DNA of 64,000 nt from Enoplosus armatus (GCF_043641665.1 NC_092198.1:17017001-17081000), one strand, 5' to 3'. Positions 35,875-47,738 are shown, counted from the first letter of the stretch. The notes: generated by a model not told the origin, from the letters alone. Program-made: numbers and translations.

Positions 35875-36220
35875 TGGTCAACTTTGGTCCTAACTATTGG
35901 ATGGAGTGCCCAGAGGATGAAATGTACTGATTTTGGTGATCCTCTGACTATTGCTCTAGCTCCACAATGAGGTTGGCATTTGTGGTTTTGAGTGAAATAT
36001 CTCAAAATATCTTTTCAAACCTGTTTGCAGCAGCCAACTGCTGCCAACCCCTAAAAACCCTGTACTGCCTGCACAGCGCCAAACAGCAGACAGTCATCAT
36101 TAGCGACTAGCTGAGGAAGAAAGTTCATCATCTAGCAGCTAAAGACCCAGATGTTTTTTTCAGGAGTTGGTAAAAAAAAAAAAAAAAACAAGACAGAATG
36201 AATATTGGACTATTGGAATT
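35875..36220 (+). repeat. fragments of dispersed teleost repeat
   Basis: Two parts resemble widespread fish intronic repeats as I recall them: 'aactattggatggagtgcc' with 'ttttggtgatcctctgac' and 'ggtttt gagtgaaatatctc' (35891-36003), and 'agcagctaaagacccagatg', 'caggagttgg', A17, 'gaatgaatattggact' (36134-36213). The copy is truncated and diverged; no open frame. Confidence 0.55.
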
Positions 36221-36422
36221 GATGGCTAACATGTAAACATCTTTATAAGGTGATAATATGTTCAGGGATGTATGCTAATGAAGTTTCAGTGATATTTTCC
36301 AGAGATACTGGAATTGAAACTAGAGTTTTTCTTCCAGTGTTTGTGGGAATGCAACACCATGAACTCAATCCGTCCATCTGTAGCATCCTCACAGCAGTCT
36401 TTCTGTGCGTCTGTGTGTCCAG

Positions 36423-36585
36423 ACCTCCAGCTGAAGGCTGCCGAGTTGAACCAGACTCTCTCGCGGAGAGATGGAACTCCAGACAAAAGCCTGAAGGAGA
36501 TGAAGGAGGAGATCCAGGCCATGCTAGCCGAGATGAGAAAACGACAGCTGGGAGGGAAGAAGAGCATCGCTGAGGAGGAGATGGA
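36423..36585 (+). CDS. lama2: lama2 exon E19: coiled-coil domain II
   Basis: The acceptor is ctgtgtgtccag|AC and the donor ATGGA|gtatgg, a weak donor because +5 is G but +4 is T. It encodes DLQLKAAELNQTLSRRDG, TPDKSLKEMKEEIQAMLAEM, RKRQLGGKKSIAEEEM. It aligns without length change to LAMA2 AIKLNETLG, LQKEIDQMIKELR and KEIAEDEL. Joined to E20 as GA|C (Asp). Confidence 0.93.
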
Positions 36586-39540
36586 GTATGGACACACACT
36601 CTCATGCACACTCACACACACTCACACAAACACAGGTCATGTATCTTCCACCCACACACAAGAAAAACAGATTTTGAGAAAACTTAGCAAACAGACCAGC
36701 CTTTGTCCTTTGAAACACAATTGAGTGCACCTACATTTCTGAGCATACACACATACATGATGAGCAGAAAACAGGTGTACATTTCTTGATGAATAGAGTG
36801 AAAATAAGAGAGTAGTGTTTGGAGACAGGAAACAACTGAGCAACTTTGTTGTTGTGCACTTTTTTAATGTTTTAATGTTTTGTAGTTTTTGTGTTTCCTT
36901 TTTAAGTCATGTTGGTTGATTTGACCAGAATCCTAATTTCCCTCATTGTGTGCATGGAGCCACACTTGTTTCACCTACCTGTTGTTTTCTTTTTTATATT
37001 TAATTTAGTTTGTTTTAAACTTGTAACCTGCAGGCTAATGTTTTCACATTGTGTGTTTTTGTCTCTGCTGGGATTCAATCCCACTTTTCCATGTTCTCGC
37101 TTGTTGTTCTTCAGGGTGTTTCCCCACTAGACTTTTTCTCTCGCTGAACTTGCACAATGAGATGCAGGCATAAAATTCACCTTAAGTCGTTATGTAAAAA
37201 AAAAAAAACTCAAAAAATATTACCTGCATACTATCGAAAATGTGTGCAACATTTTTACACTAGCAAAATGACAAACTGAACACAATGTTTTTGCAATTTT
37301 TTCACCTTCCATGCAACCCATGGCTTTTCAAAATTTTTATGAAAATTAGTCAGCAGACTCCTGAAAGTTTTGTAATGTATTGATGTAAACATCATTGCCT
37401 TTTAAAGTTGTTTAAGTGCAGAGTGATTTGAAAATCATGCACTGTTAACTCATATTGATAATGTAACTTTAACAAAAATGAATGCAGACACAATGTTTGC
37501 TGTTATCGAAGTTTCTAATTGATTTTCATATCATACAGAAATGAATGGAGCTCAGTGGATGCCTGGAGTGGTAGAACAAATGCAGCAACAACAACGCAGC
37601 CTTGTTTGCAAATTGCTTAGCTGTGGTGTAGAGTATACATGATTTGTAGTACAGTAAAAAGCTTAAATCATGTAAAACCGCTGGTCTTTAAATTTCTTTC
37701 TTCCTTCTTTGATTTCTTGATTTCTTTCTTTTTGTTGACACAGGAGACATCAGGAGTAAAGACCTTCCATTGAGCAGGCATCTGATTGCTTCATATCCTA
37801 AAGCCATGAATTTCTGCTGATGTTTTAACAAAATGTTTCTCTCTCTATCTTCCTCCCTCCCCAGGCATTTGATGGAATTAGTAATCTACTCTCTTCATCC
37901 CTCCTTTCTCTCCCTCCCTCTCTCCGTCTGTCTCTTTCAGCAGTAAATGTTGACGAGGTCGATGAGTTAATTAAAAGTACTGTATCGCCGTAGGGGTAGA
38001 AGCAGAGAGAGACCCACAAAGAATGTGTAGTGAGAAGGAAAGTCACAGAGGGAGAGGAGAACAACTGACAGATGGACAGGGGGTTGTAGTGGGAGAGAGT
38101 ATGAGAATGAGGGAGACAAAGAGAAATTGCCACTGAATGACTTGTCAGTCAGTCTGCAGTTGATTATTTGACTGAACCCTGAGGGGAGATTTCAACCAGA
38201 GCAGCAGAGAAAAACACAAGCATCAACAAATGTCAAAGGGATGCTTCAGCAAAAAGAACAAAGCTGGCACAGCTATGAGTTTCATATTTTACATATTTTT
38301 CAGTGTGTCGTTAATCTGAAAAGTTTTGCGTACATGCTGCAAATCTGACTTTTCATTCATGTACTGTATTGCTATATATTGTAATGTTGTAATAGTCAGT
38401 TAAACACCCCTCCCATTTGTTTTTACTTAGTTATATTCTGTTTTCTTCATGCTATTCCCCACAGGGTTCATTAAAGGTTCATCAAACCCAATCATTACCT
38501 TGCATACATCCCCAAAACTGTGTGAAATTGTCCTCTGAGTGATGTCAGCTGGAGGACACTAGATCCTTGTTGTCTTAATTAATGCTGAAGGTGATAAATA
38601 AGGCTCATTAAGGGACGCTATGATAAACATATGGTTATTAAACTTTTTTAAATACTTCCAAAGTGAGAAGGCTTTCTAAAAGTTAGTGTCAAAGCAAAGT
38701 ATAATGAGTACATTTGGAATGAACTAAAGGCTGCATTGCAAACCTTGATGGTAGTCTGGCTCTACATTCACACGCACCATTTTCATAATGGCAGTGTACT
38801 TAAGGGCCAGGTTATACTAGCAAAGAACTAGTTCGTACAACGGGAAAAGTGTTTATACTCGAAAGCGAAGCCTGCCGTCATAGAGAGGGGCGAGACTTTA
38901 AATCTGGGGGTAACAAAGCCTGGTGACTGTCACGCCTGTACTCTCTGAATAGTTGTATTGTCAGCTCTGGATATCTGTCGCTTTAAACTGAATACGTACT
39001 GGATGTGATGCAAAGTGTATGCCTTAGAAAATCTTCATCAGACGCACAAACTGATGAGGCCCATGTCTGCAGTGGTTAGGCTTTAGTTATCCTTTAGAGT
39101 CTCGCTCTCTGCCGGTTTTGTCTGTTGTTGTTGTTATTGATACAGCATGCCATGCTGCAGTGTACATTAGCACATGTTGCTTCACCCACCCACCCAGTCA
39201 CATGCAAACACACACACATTCGTGTGACGGTGTTTGAAATGTTTTACACTGCTAAAATGTAATCCAACCCTGCCTGAGGGGTCAATAGAAGAAAATCGGC
39301 AATTTCATTCTAGCATTTCAACATTCAGTCATATGGAGTGATCATTGTTTTCTCACTAGCTGAGGCTCTTTCACGCATCACAATAACTCTCCTCTTCTCT
39401 CCTCTCCTCTGTGAAGTGTTGCATTCACATACACTAACTTATTCTGCAGTTCCACTTTCATAAGCCATGAATAACTCTGTGTGTAATGACCAAAATATAA
39501 ATGTAAATATTCTAGTCTCTCCTTTCCCTTCTTCTTACAG
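36586..39540 (+). other. lama2: intron between E19 and E20
   Basis: About 3 kb of AT-rich sequence with a CA patch after the donor, a pyrimidine-rich stretch (37835-37940) and a purine-rich stretch (38000-38125). No gene or full transposon recognised. Confidence 0.7.
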
Positions 39541-39619
39541 CCTAGCAGAGGAGTTGTATCAGAAAGTGAAGAGATTATTTGGCGACCCCCATCAGGCCAC
39601 AGAAGACCTGAAAGCAGAG
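39541..39619 (+). CDS. lama2: lama2 exon E20: coiled-coil domain II
   Basis: The acceptor is ttcttacag|C and the donor GAG|gtaatt. One base completes Asp, then LAEELYQKVKRLFGDPH, QATEDLKAE. It matches LAMA2 LKKVKKLFGESRGENEEM. The next intron is only 92 bases, one of the shortest seen. Confidence 0.94.
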
Positions 39620-39711
39620 GTAATTATAACTTCTAATCTTTACGCCTTTTTGTTTTTCGATGTCCCTAAATTAATGACATTAACTTAATGCTTCTCCATC
39701 TGCTTCTATAG

Positions 39712-39843
39712 ATTAAAGAGAAGCTCTCAGACCATGAGGGGAAGCTCCTGGAGGCCCAGGATCTACTCCTCTCTGCCCAGGGAAAGATGAGGCTGACTGG
39801 CTCACTTGCTGAACAAAACCAAGCTAACCTCACAGCCCTGGAG
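39712..39843 (+). CDS. lama2: lama2 exon E21: coiled-coil domain
   Basis: The acceptor is tgcttctatag|ATT and the donor GAG|gtacag; 44 codons, phase 0-0. It encodes IKEKLSDHEGKLLEAQDLLL, SAQGKMRLTGSLAEQNQ and ANLTALE. It aligns to LAMA2 LREKLADYKNKVDDAWDLL and NQKNMTALE. An NLT sequon is present. Confidence 0.94.
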
Positions 39844-41343
39844 GTACAGATACACACAAACTCACACATGGCTACACACAAGTTGTACATACACAAACAC
39901 AGTCAGAAAGCAGTGTGCTTGAATGCTAAATCATTTCTATACTCGCGGTCACTGTTCTCTCAATCATGTCGTAAATATCATGTAATTAAATACTTTTCAA
40001 GTACTATTTGAATTCTTTCATCATGTTAGATGTTTTTACTGTGACAAGCAAAGGAGAAACTGTTATGTTTTATTTTACTCCTTCTAATCATCTCAACTAA
40101 ACTAAGCGTTTGGAACAAAAGGCCACTGTAATAAGTAAAGTAATCGAGTGTAGCCTGCTAGCTAGTTCAAGCCTAAACCCAAGCCATGCTGCTACACTAA
40201 CATGGGACGTACTCTACTATATCTAACGTACCCTTTTGCAATAAAGTGATCCATTTAAGATGTCATGGTCTGCTTCTTCTCTGCATATACAGCTGCTGTT
40301 ACACTGCTCACATATAGTCTTTCATCAGCCTTACTTTTCAATCTCGCTCTGTGTAGGCATATGAGGGAAATACACCTATTATGTGTTGTTATACCCAGAA
40401 TCCATACTAGTATAAAAGAAAACGTATAAAGTATTTAAACTTTTGAAATTGGTCTCCTAATTTGGAAAAAGTCCAAAGAAAGAATCCTAAAGAGTCGAGC
40501 ATCTAACCATCTATTCATCTCAGACAGTACACATTCTTATCTTCTTTTCGAGCCTTTTGTGTATGATTCATCATCAAGCTCACAGGCAGCACCAACTCCT
40601 AATAGAGCAAAACAACAAGCATTTGTCGAAAAGATTATTATACATGTCCTAGAGGAAGCGTTCTGCAGTGATCACACACACACACATACAGTGCACGCTC
40701 TTATCTTTCTCTTTCTTTTTTTAATATCTGTCTTTGTCTCTCTCTGACCCTGCAGTCTTTTCCTCTATAAAGAAAAGCATTATGCAGTGAAGAAAGTGGA
40801 ATACGCACACAACACACTGGGGTTATACTGAGTTCACATGTTATTTAATCAAATCACTAATTGTGTGTCCCTAGTGTCTTCTAACTGCTTTTTATTATTT
40901 TCAATAACTGGAAATCTTTTTTTTTTTTTTTTTTTTTTTTTTACCATAAAGAGGTTTTCGGAACTAGTCTGTACAGAAAATAATAATTTCCCTGAATGAT
41001 TGCTCTGCCATTATTGTGGTTTCAATTTAGGTTTGACTTCAGTGAACTGACTTAAAACACTCCAGACAACATCCACACAGACTATGCTACTGCTTTGCAT
41101 CCAAGTATCTATGCATTATTGCATTTTTTGTTTGTAAATTGTGATCTCCTAAAAAAAGATGCCTCTGACTGCACAGACAAATAGTTTCACTCGCAAAACA
41201 GTAGAAGAGAAGCTTTGTTCGTGAAAGCTTTAACTGTTATGTGACACTTTGTAGACCAAACAATGATTCAATTAGTCAAGAAAATAATCAGCAGATTATT
41301 CGGTAATGAGCTCTAATGTTCATACGGTTTGTTTTTTTTGCAG
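39844..41343 (+). other. lama2: intron between E21 and E22
   Basis: 1.5 kb of AT-rich sequence. It includes a T26 run (40917-40942), which on the minus strand would be a poly(A) tract, but no retrotransposed body is recognisable next to it. No gene is recognised. Confidence 0.7.
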
Positions 41344-41460
41344 AGGAAGCGCTCTGCAGTGAGTGGAGTGAAACAGGAAGCACAGGATGTCCTTGGAGAA
41401 GGAGAACGTCTCCTGGAAGAAGCAAACCAGCTTTCTGACAACATCAACAAAGAGATAGAG
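41344..41460 (+). CDS. lama2: lama2 exon E22: coiled-coil domain
   Basis: The acceptor is a T run ending tttgcag|AGG and the donor GAG|gtactg; 39 codons, phase 0-0. It encodes RKRSAVSGVKQEAQDVLGEG, ERLLEEANQLSDNINKEIE. It aligns to LAMA2 KKKEAVESGKRQIENTLKEG, DILDEANRLADEIN. The next intron is 121 bases. Confidence 0.94.
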
Positions 41461-41581
41461 GTACTGGACAGGGCAATATGGTAGCAGTAAATGTTAACAT
41501 AGAAATAGTGCCAATGGGTCAGTCCTTTTCTCTTTTCAATCTCAACAAAGTGAGCAGAGCCTCTTTGTTTTCTGTCTGTAG

Positions 41582-41745
41582 GACTTGGAGGAGATGGACA
41601 GAGATCTGGCTCCTCTTCATAACCAGCTGGATGGTAAAGTCAGCCGCCTCACCAATGGTTTAAGTGACGGCAGCCTGGCTAACCACGTACACGATGCAGA
41701 GGAACACGCCAAGCAGCTGAATGATTCTGCTGCCATTTTGGATGG
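41582..41745 (+). CDS. lama2: lama2 exon E23: coiled-coil domain
   Basis: The acceptor is ctgtctgtag|GAC, and the donor GATGG|gtaagt leaves phase 2. It encodes DLEEMDRDLAPLHNQLDGKV, SRLTNGLSDGSLANHVHDAE, EHAKQLNDSAAILDG. The end matches LAMA2 AESHAAQLNDSSAVLDG. Sequons NDS is present. Confidence 0.94.
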
Positions 41746-42107
41746 GTAAGTATAAACGCATTACCGCACATTTGTACACGTTCACACCCAGGTAAAGCCT
41801 ATAGGATCTAGATGGGGCTGAAAGTAGTAGATGAATAACTTTTTGATTAAGTCTCTTGTAACGTGCGATGGGTATATGTCATTACTTTTCTTATTGACTA
41901 ATTATTGAGAAGAAATTAAAGACAAGGATTAGAAGCAAAACCACTGTACTGTATTTGTGGTAGATGTGTCACTGCAGAAATTTGAGAATAGTACAAACTG
42001 CTCTGCACTTGATTTTTCCTTACTTAACAAATTTTGTGTTCAACATAGTAAAAGAGAAACAACAAATTGACTTCCTTTCTGTTCTTTCGCCCTCTCTCTA
42101 CTCACAG
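41746..42107 (+). other. lama2: intron between E23 and E24
   Basis: 362 bases of AT-rich sequence, ending in a pyrimidine tract and the E24 acceptor. Nothing else is recognised. Confidence 0.75.
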
Positions 42108-42246
42108 TATTTTGGCCGAAGCTAAAAATCTCTCCTTCAATGCAACAGCTGCCTTCAAGGCCTACAGCAACATTAAAGCAAATGTCGATGCAGCGGAGAA
42201 AGAGGCAAAGGCAGCCAAACAGAGGGCAAGTGAGGCACTGGCACTG
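42108..42246 (+). CDS. lama2: lama2 exon E24: coiled-coil domain I
   Basis: The acceptor is ctactcacag|T and the donor CTG|gtaaga. It encodes ILAEAKNLSFNATAAFKAYS, NIKANVDAAEKEAKAAKQRA, SEALAL. The AKNxSFNATAAFKAYSNIK stretch is essentially identical to LAMA2 and carries two sequons (NLS, NAT). Ends in phase 0. Confidence 0.96.
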
Positions 42247-42586
42247 GTAAGAGGCCATGTATGCCAACACACACAGAGAGACTTGCACACACCTATTGGC
42301 CGAATTCAAAATAGCAATTTCTTACTTCTGTTTCCTTCAGGGTTTCATGAATTGCATGCATTATTTTTATTATGTATAATTAATTGTGAGAAAAACATCC
42401 TGTGCCCGATTAGTCTCCTTTTCCATGTTTTCCAAGACTTTCTCTAGTGCACGATTGTAAACAGCACATTCACTTCCCACAGCTGAACTGTACAGGTGGT
42501 ACGTAATCCACCTCTCATTCAGGTCCTGCATACATTCAGTACTGTAAATACCAAGTACAACCATTCTAGCTATCCTAGAGGTGGTG

Positions 42587-43125
<539 letters not shown>

Positions 43126-43420
43126 TTTGGCAAGAAAGAATAGAGAGCTAAAAAGACAGTGAGAGGGAGGCAAAGAAACAAAGAAAGAAGGGGTTGAAGG
43201 TGGAGAATGAATGTGAGGAGGAGTAAAGTTTGCTGAAGGCCTTTCTTAGAATATCATTTCGTAATGCAAAGTAGTGGTGCTTTGATCGTAAAGAAAGGTA
43301 GTATGCAGATTACTGCACCTCTTTATGTGTCACCAAACATTTCTTTTGTGGGATCTAAATTATTCTGGGAGCATTGAGTGAAGGCATGTTGAGTCACAGA
43401 TTTTGCACTGTTGCTTTCTG

Positions 43421-43452
43421 TGTGTGTGTGTGTGTGCGTGTGTGTGTGTGTA
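43421..43452 (+). repeat. (GT)n forming the E25 acceptor region
   Basis: GT run with one interruption (gtgcgt) leading directly into tag|GCT of E25. Confidence 0.93.
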
Positions 43453-43453
43453 G

Positions 43454-43556
43454 GCTTTAGGTCCTGAGGTCCCAGTCAAGGAAGCAGCTCAAGGTGCCCT
43501 TCAGAAGAGTCACAAACTGCTGAACCAAGCTAAACAACTTCAAAATGATGTCAAAG
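43454..43556 (+). CDS. lama2: lama2 exon E25: coiled-coil domain I
   Basis: The acceptor is a GT-rich tract ending gtgtgtag|GCT and the donor CAAAG|gtaacc (phase 1). It encodes ALGPEVPVKEAAQGALQKSH, KLLNQAKQLQNDVK. It aligns to LAMA2 GLLKEDAKGCLQKSFRILNE, AKKLANDVK. Confidence 0.93.
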
Positions 43557-43867
43557 GTAACCATGAGTGTGTGTGTGTGAGTACAATATATTGCATACAG
43601 AAAATACTATGTATAGTATAGAGAGTACAGTATACGGATATAGGTAGGCTACTAATTGTTGTAAGGAGCTGTAGTCTGAATTACAGTAATGATATACAAA
43701 CATTATAAAGTGTTGAGTTGTATTCATTTGAAATAGTATTTCTGCTCTCAGTGTCACTCTTAATCTGCCTCTCTTTGACTTACTGTCAGTCACGCTTCTC
43801 CATTCAGGAGGTGAGGGAAGTGTTTTTATTAGTAGGCAGCCTTGGCTTCAAATCAAACCATCATCAT

Positions 43868-43964
<97 letters not shown>
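43557..43964 (+). other. lama2: intron between E25 and E26, ending in (GT)46-AG
   Basis: 408 bases. The first 310 are AT-rich. From 43871 to 43962 the sequence is 46 uninterrupted GT units, and the acceptor AG follows immediately. There is no conventional polypyrimidine tract next to the acceptor. Confidence 0.9.
43871..43962 (+). repeat. (GT)46 microsatellite forming the E26 acceptor region
   Basis: Forty-six perfect GT units by count, directly preceding AG|AGAATG of E26. Length polymorphism here would change the branchpoint-to-acceptor distance. Confidence 0.97.
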
Positions 43965-43966
<2 letters not shown>

Positions 43967-44081
43967 AATGCAGATAGTGTGGCCGGGCTGAAGGGCAGAG
44001 TTAAAGCAGCAAGAGACAAAACCAAAGACCTGCTGAAAGCTGTCAACGGAACCATGGCAACGCTCAACGCTATCCCCAATG
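43965..44081 (+). CDS. lama2: lama2 exon E26: coiled-coil domain I
   Basis: The acceptor is (GT)46 ag|AG and the donor CCCAATG|gtatgt. It encodes ENADSVAGLKGRVKAARDKT, KDLLKAVNGTMATLNAIPN. It aligns to LAMA2 ENEDHLNGLKTRIENADARN, LNDTLGKLSAIPND. Frame agrees with both neighbours, which supports use of this unusual acceptor. Symmetric (starts with two bases, ends with one), so skipping would keep frame. Confidence 0.93.
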
Positions 44082-45130
44082 GTATGTCTGCACAAATACA
44101 CTGTGTGTGTGTGGGAGAGAGAGATAAAAAGAGAGTGGATCAATATCACTGTGCTGATAGAGGTCAGTTGCTCTGGTAAACTCAACTTGACACATGTCAG
44201 TACTCACAGAAACACACACAGAAATGCACTGCAGTGATAGCGGGGTTATTGAACCACAGTGATACACATGGCTGCATTTGGATCAACACGCAGCAAACTG
44301 TTAAATGTAGCTACTACAAATTGTAAATGGACGACCTAGAGGTTAACACAACATGTTAAATTCTAATTCAAATGCCAGTGAGCAAGTTCAAAATACCAGT
44401 TACGGTCAGATTGCTAGAGACTAAATGCTCTTCTGACAGACTGAACTGCAGCAAAGAAAATGTGGTCGTCATGGCCAGAAATCTACAGGATTCTGAACAA
44501 ATTCTGTGAGATGAGGTGAGAAAAGTGTTGTTCCAGAGGCAGGGCTCAGTAGTCAATGAAGACAAGGTTTTACTGAGATGAAGTGACCTCTATACAACAA
44601 GGTCCTGATGTCTGCAGTGTTTCAGGAGTCAGCAGATGGGTCTTATTTATCATGTTAGACAAATGATGATAGAACAACCTTGCAAAATTGTCTGGTGTGT
44701 GTAGATTAGATGTACACAACAGACCAAAACTGAACACTACTACAAACTGATATCATAAAGTATAAAGAAGAAATTATACAAACCAATGGCAATCAAACTG
44801 TAACTTTGGAAACTTAATTCTAAGTATGAATTTTGTTCAAATCTGACCTAGGATCTCTCTCTGTTTGTCAACTCATTCCTCACTGTTTACCAAACACAGC
44901 GAAAACAACAAAAAAGTGTATTCATGTATACTCAGAATCAGCTGAAGCTAGAGATGTCTCATAGCAAGCTGGTGTCACACTGATCAATTCCAAGCTCCAT
45001 CACATCCGTCATTTTGGCGCAGCACGATTCACCACAAAACCCATCTATTGGTCCAAACTTAATAATGCTATGCCACTGATTAATGTATGTCATCTCTGTA
45101 GTTTTTGTGTTTCTGTTTTTTTAATGACAG
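44082..45130 (+). other. lama2: intron between E26 and E27
   Basis: About 1 kb of AT-rich sequence, with short GT/GA patches just after the donor. Nothing else is recognised. Confidence 0.7.
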
Positions 45131-45313
45131 ACACAGCAGCTAAGCTAGCAGCCACAAAGGCTGTAGCAGCAGATGCTAACGCCACGGCCATAGACGTCCT
45201 GGAGCGCCTTGGGGATTTGAACCTGCGACTCCATGGCCTACAGGCGAACTATAGCGAGCTGGAGGACACTGTCAATGCAGCCAATCAGATGATCCAGGAC
45301 CCTGAGAAAAACA
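45131..45313 (+). CDS. lama2: lama2 exon E27: coiled-coil domain I
   Basis: The acceptor is tttaatgacag|AC and the donor AAAAACA|gtaaag. It encodes DTAAKLAATKAVAADANATA, IDVLERLGDLNLRLHGLQAN, YSELEDTVNAANQMIQDPEK, N. It aligns to LAMA2 DTAAKLQAVKDKARQANDTA, LHQNLDGLKKNYNKLADSV and DPSKN. Sequons NAT and NYS. Ends in phase 1 and should join the 6-nt microexon E28 rather than E29. Confidence 0.94.
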
Positions 45314-45681
45314 GTAAAGTGCTTTACTTTTGGCTAGAAACATAGTAACGTCGGCTAGTAGTAATAAGTAAAAGCAGCAAGAAAATCTTTCTCTATTTTG
45401 GATATTAAAGTCAGAAAAGTGTTTTTTGGCTCATTTAGCATTGGCTTATGAAATATTTACCATTGGGGGAAAAAAGTCACTAAGAACTGTTACTGCACAA
45501 AAATGTTTTGCTTTTGAAGTGCTTTTTGTGACAAAGTGGGTTTGTTTATTTCCCCTTTACATACTTCATTTGTGTTTTACCTCCTAAACATTCTAGTTTC
45601 ATCAACAAAGTAATAACAAAACCTTGAAACTCAACCAACCTGACATTTGTCTCCCTGTCTCTCTTTTTTCAATCCCCACAG
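45314..45681 (+). other. lama2: intron between E27 and microexon E28
   Basis: 368 bases of AT-rich sequence ending in a strong pyrimidine tract (tctctcttttttcaatcccc) and acag, an acceptor that serves only the 6-nt exon. Confidence 0.8.
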
Positions 45682-45687
45682 CCATCA
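45682..45687 (+). CDS. lama2: lama2 microexon E28 (6 nt): coiled-coil domain I
   Basis: A strong acceptor (pyrimidine tract, cccacag) is followed by CCATCA and then a consensus donor gtatgt. Spliced between E27 (ends A) and E29 (starts TC) it gives A|CC ATC A|TC, that is Thr-Ile-Ile. The chain then reads DPEKNTIIHAAGAKVKD, the same length as LAMA2 DPSKNKIIADADATVKN; omitting the exon leaves the fish chain two residues short. I recall that human LAMA2 has a 6-bp exon at this place. The reading is by eye; a transcript would settle it. Confidence 0.88.
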
Positions 45688-46404
45688 GTATGTATATTTC
45701 ACTTACCTTAATAGAAGCTAATTTTATTATAAGTGGTGCACCAATACCATGTTGTAATTACCAAGATATGATGAGAGTAATGTTTCCTCCCTGCCAGCAC
45801 ACATTTTTAGTCATTTGAAGGCCTGGCTTATTAGATAATTTGCTGGGACATTTTAAAATCACCACTTAAACACTGTATCATCAACGGCATCGTGTGAATT
45901 TGGTGTTTTGAGCTTAATCTATATCACCAATGTCAAAACGATCTGATTTCAACAACAGTATTGGAGCACCATGCATTGGTTTAATGACCATCTTTAATAG
46001 CTACACAATAAACAGTAGTTGCTTCTAATAATGCCTCCTTTCTGCTCTGCTGGAGCATGATAGCTCTGCTCACTGCAAAGCATGGAGCTCTTTATTTTTT
46101 TCTATCTCTCTTTCTTCCCATATTTCTTTTTCAGTTTCAAGCCTTTACAACGTATAATAGTAAATAGTGTAGAAATGCTAAGCTACACTAATTGTTCGGC
46201 TCTCACAGGCTTCCCCATCTTTCTCGCTCTTCCGCCATATTTCTCCTGGTTCTTTGAATAATATCTGTTATTTCCTCAGCTGCCATTATTTGTCACCCTT
46301 TCCTCACCCTTCACATGCTAGCTCTCTCATCTATAATGCACTATATATCCATGATGATACCTACTGTACTGTATCGCTACTGCACTTTATCTCTCTCTCC
46401 TCAG
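45688..46404 (+). other. lama2: intron between E28 and E29
   Basis: 717 bases of AT-rich sequence, pyrimidine-rich over the last 150 bases. Nothing else is recognised. Confidence 0.75.
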
Positions 46405-46559
46405 TCCACGCTGCAGGAGCTAAAGTGAAGGATTTAGAGGATGAGGCCGACAGGCTGTTGGAGAAGCTGCAGCCAATCAAAAAGCTGCAGGACAATTTGA
46501 GGCGAAACATCTCACAAATCAAGGAACTGATCAACCAAGCCAGGAAACAAGCTAACTCA
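46405..46559 (+). CDS. lama2: lama2 exon E29: end of coiled-coil domain I
   Basis: The acceptor is ctctcctcag|TC and the donor TCA|gtaagt. It encodes (I)HAAGAKVKDLEDEADRLL, EKLQPIKKLQDNLRRN and ISQIKELINQARKQANS. The ISEIKELINQARKQANS end is identical in LAMA2 apart from one residue. This is the C-terminal end of the coiled coil, critical for laminin chain selection and for the adjacent integrin-binding LG1-3. Confidence 0.96.
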
Positions 46560-47063
46560 GTAAGTTGTCAACACACTGACATGTACAGCAGCTTGATCAT
46601 ATTTGAGAAGAGTTTATGTCGTGTATGACAACACGATCACGGCCTCAACAACAGTTTTTTGTGTATTATTTATGCTGTACTTCCTGCAGATCCATTTTAA
46701 TGGTCATTTGTAAAAGTGTCAATCTATTCTTCTTTTCCTTAAAAACCTTTTCCATTACAGTGGTTTAAGGCTTTTTTCACGATCTGAGGAATACATTTCT
46801 TACCAAATATTAGATTTTATATTGCTTCAGTTTTGGTAACATTGGCAATGTTTGAAAGTTAAGTCAAGATTTACGGCAAATATTGGAAAAAAATTTTTTA
46901 TCTAAAGCCATGACATGTGTATGACACTACAGACAAGTCAACAGCAGACTAACTTTAACTCCGTTTTGCTACATATAAAATAAATAACTAAAAGACAAGA
47001 CAAAAGCATGAAAATTCATGTGAATATTTTCCTCATTTCTCGTCTCTTTCTTCCTCTTTCCAG
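46560..47063 (+). other. lama2: intron between E29 and E30
   Basis: 504 bases of AT-rich sequence with a T/C-rich end. Nothing else is recognised. Confidence 0.75.
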
Positions 47064-47207
47064 ATCAAAGTATCAGTGTCATCAGGTGGTGACTGTCTCC
47101 GTAGTTACCGCCCCGATATCAGGAAAGGGAGGTACAACACCATCGTCCTGCACGTTAAAACCACCACACCTGATAACCTGCTCTTCTACCTGGGATCAGC
47201 CAAATAT
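47064..47207 (+). CDS. lama2: lama2 exon E30: start of LG1
   Basis: The acceptor is cctctttccag|ATC and the donor TAT|gtaagt; 48 codons, phase 0-0. It encodes IKVSVSSGGDCLRSYRPDI, KGRYNTIVLHVKT and DNLLFYLGSAKY. It is near-identical to LAMA2 IKVSVSSGGDC and NLLFYLGSAKF. LG1-LG3 form the integrin-binding cluster (alpha7beta1, alpha6beta1) at the foot of the laminin cross. Confidence 0.96.
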
Positions 47208-47700
47208 GTAAGTATACAGTTTTCTTATTTAGTGTACAGCACAAATTAGCACAAAAACAACATCATCTATTTATTTATTTTTATTTTTTACTGTATAGAC
47301 TTTTACTCAGTTTTCTCATCCACATTTTCAACAACATGCATTTGCATTGTAATAATACATTGCTGATTAACTTTCATTAAGTTTTTGGGGTAACTAATAT
47401 GTCTTTATGGCTCTGGGGAACAAATGGTCAAACTTATATATGTCATATCTATACCATATCTATATGGCTTTGGTATTTTTTGCTGACCACATAGAAAATC
47501 CAGTTGACAGTTTCATATTTTTAAATGTTTCATATTAAAGCATTAATCATATTTAATACAATGTTGAGGTGCTCTATATTGTGTAGCATTTATCATACTT
47601 GAAAATGCCTGCGTTACAAAAGTGTGTGTGTATATAAACATACACACACAGAAGTATACATGCACAGAGAGAAGCACAGCCTTGCGTTCCTCTCTCTCAG

Positions 47701-47738
<38 letters not shown>

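Noticed and set aside
40917..40942. T26 run as the tail of a minus-strand processed retrocopy
   Set aside because: No gene-like or SINE-like body is recognisable on the adjacent minus strand.
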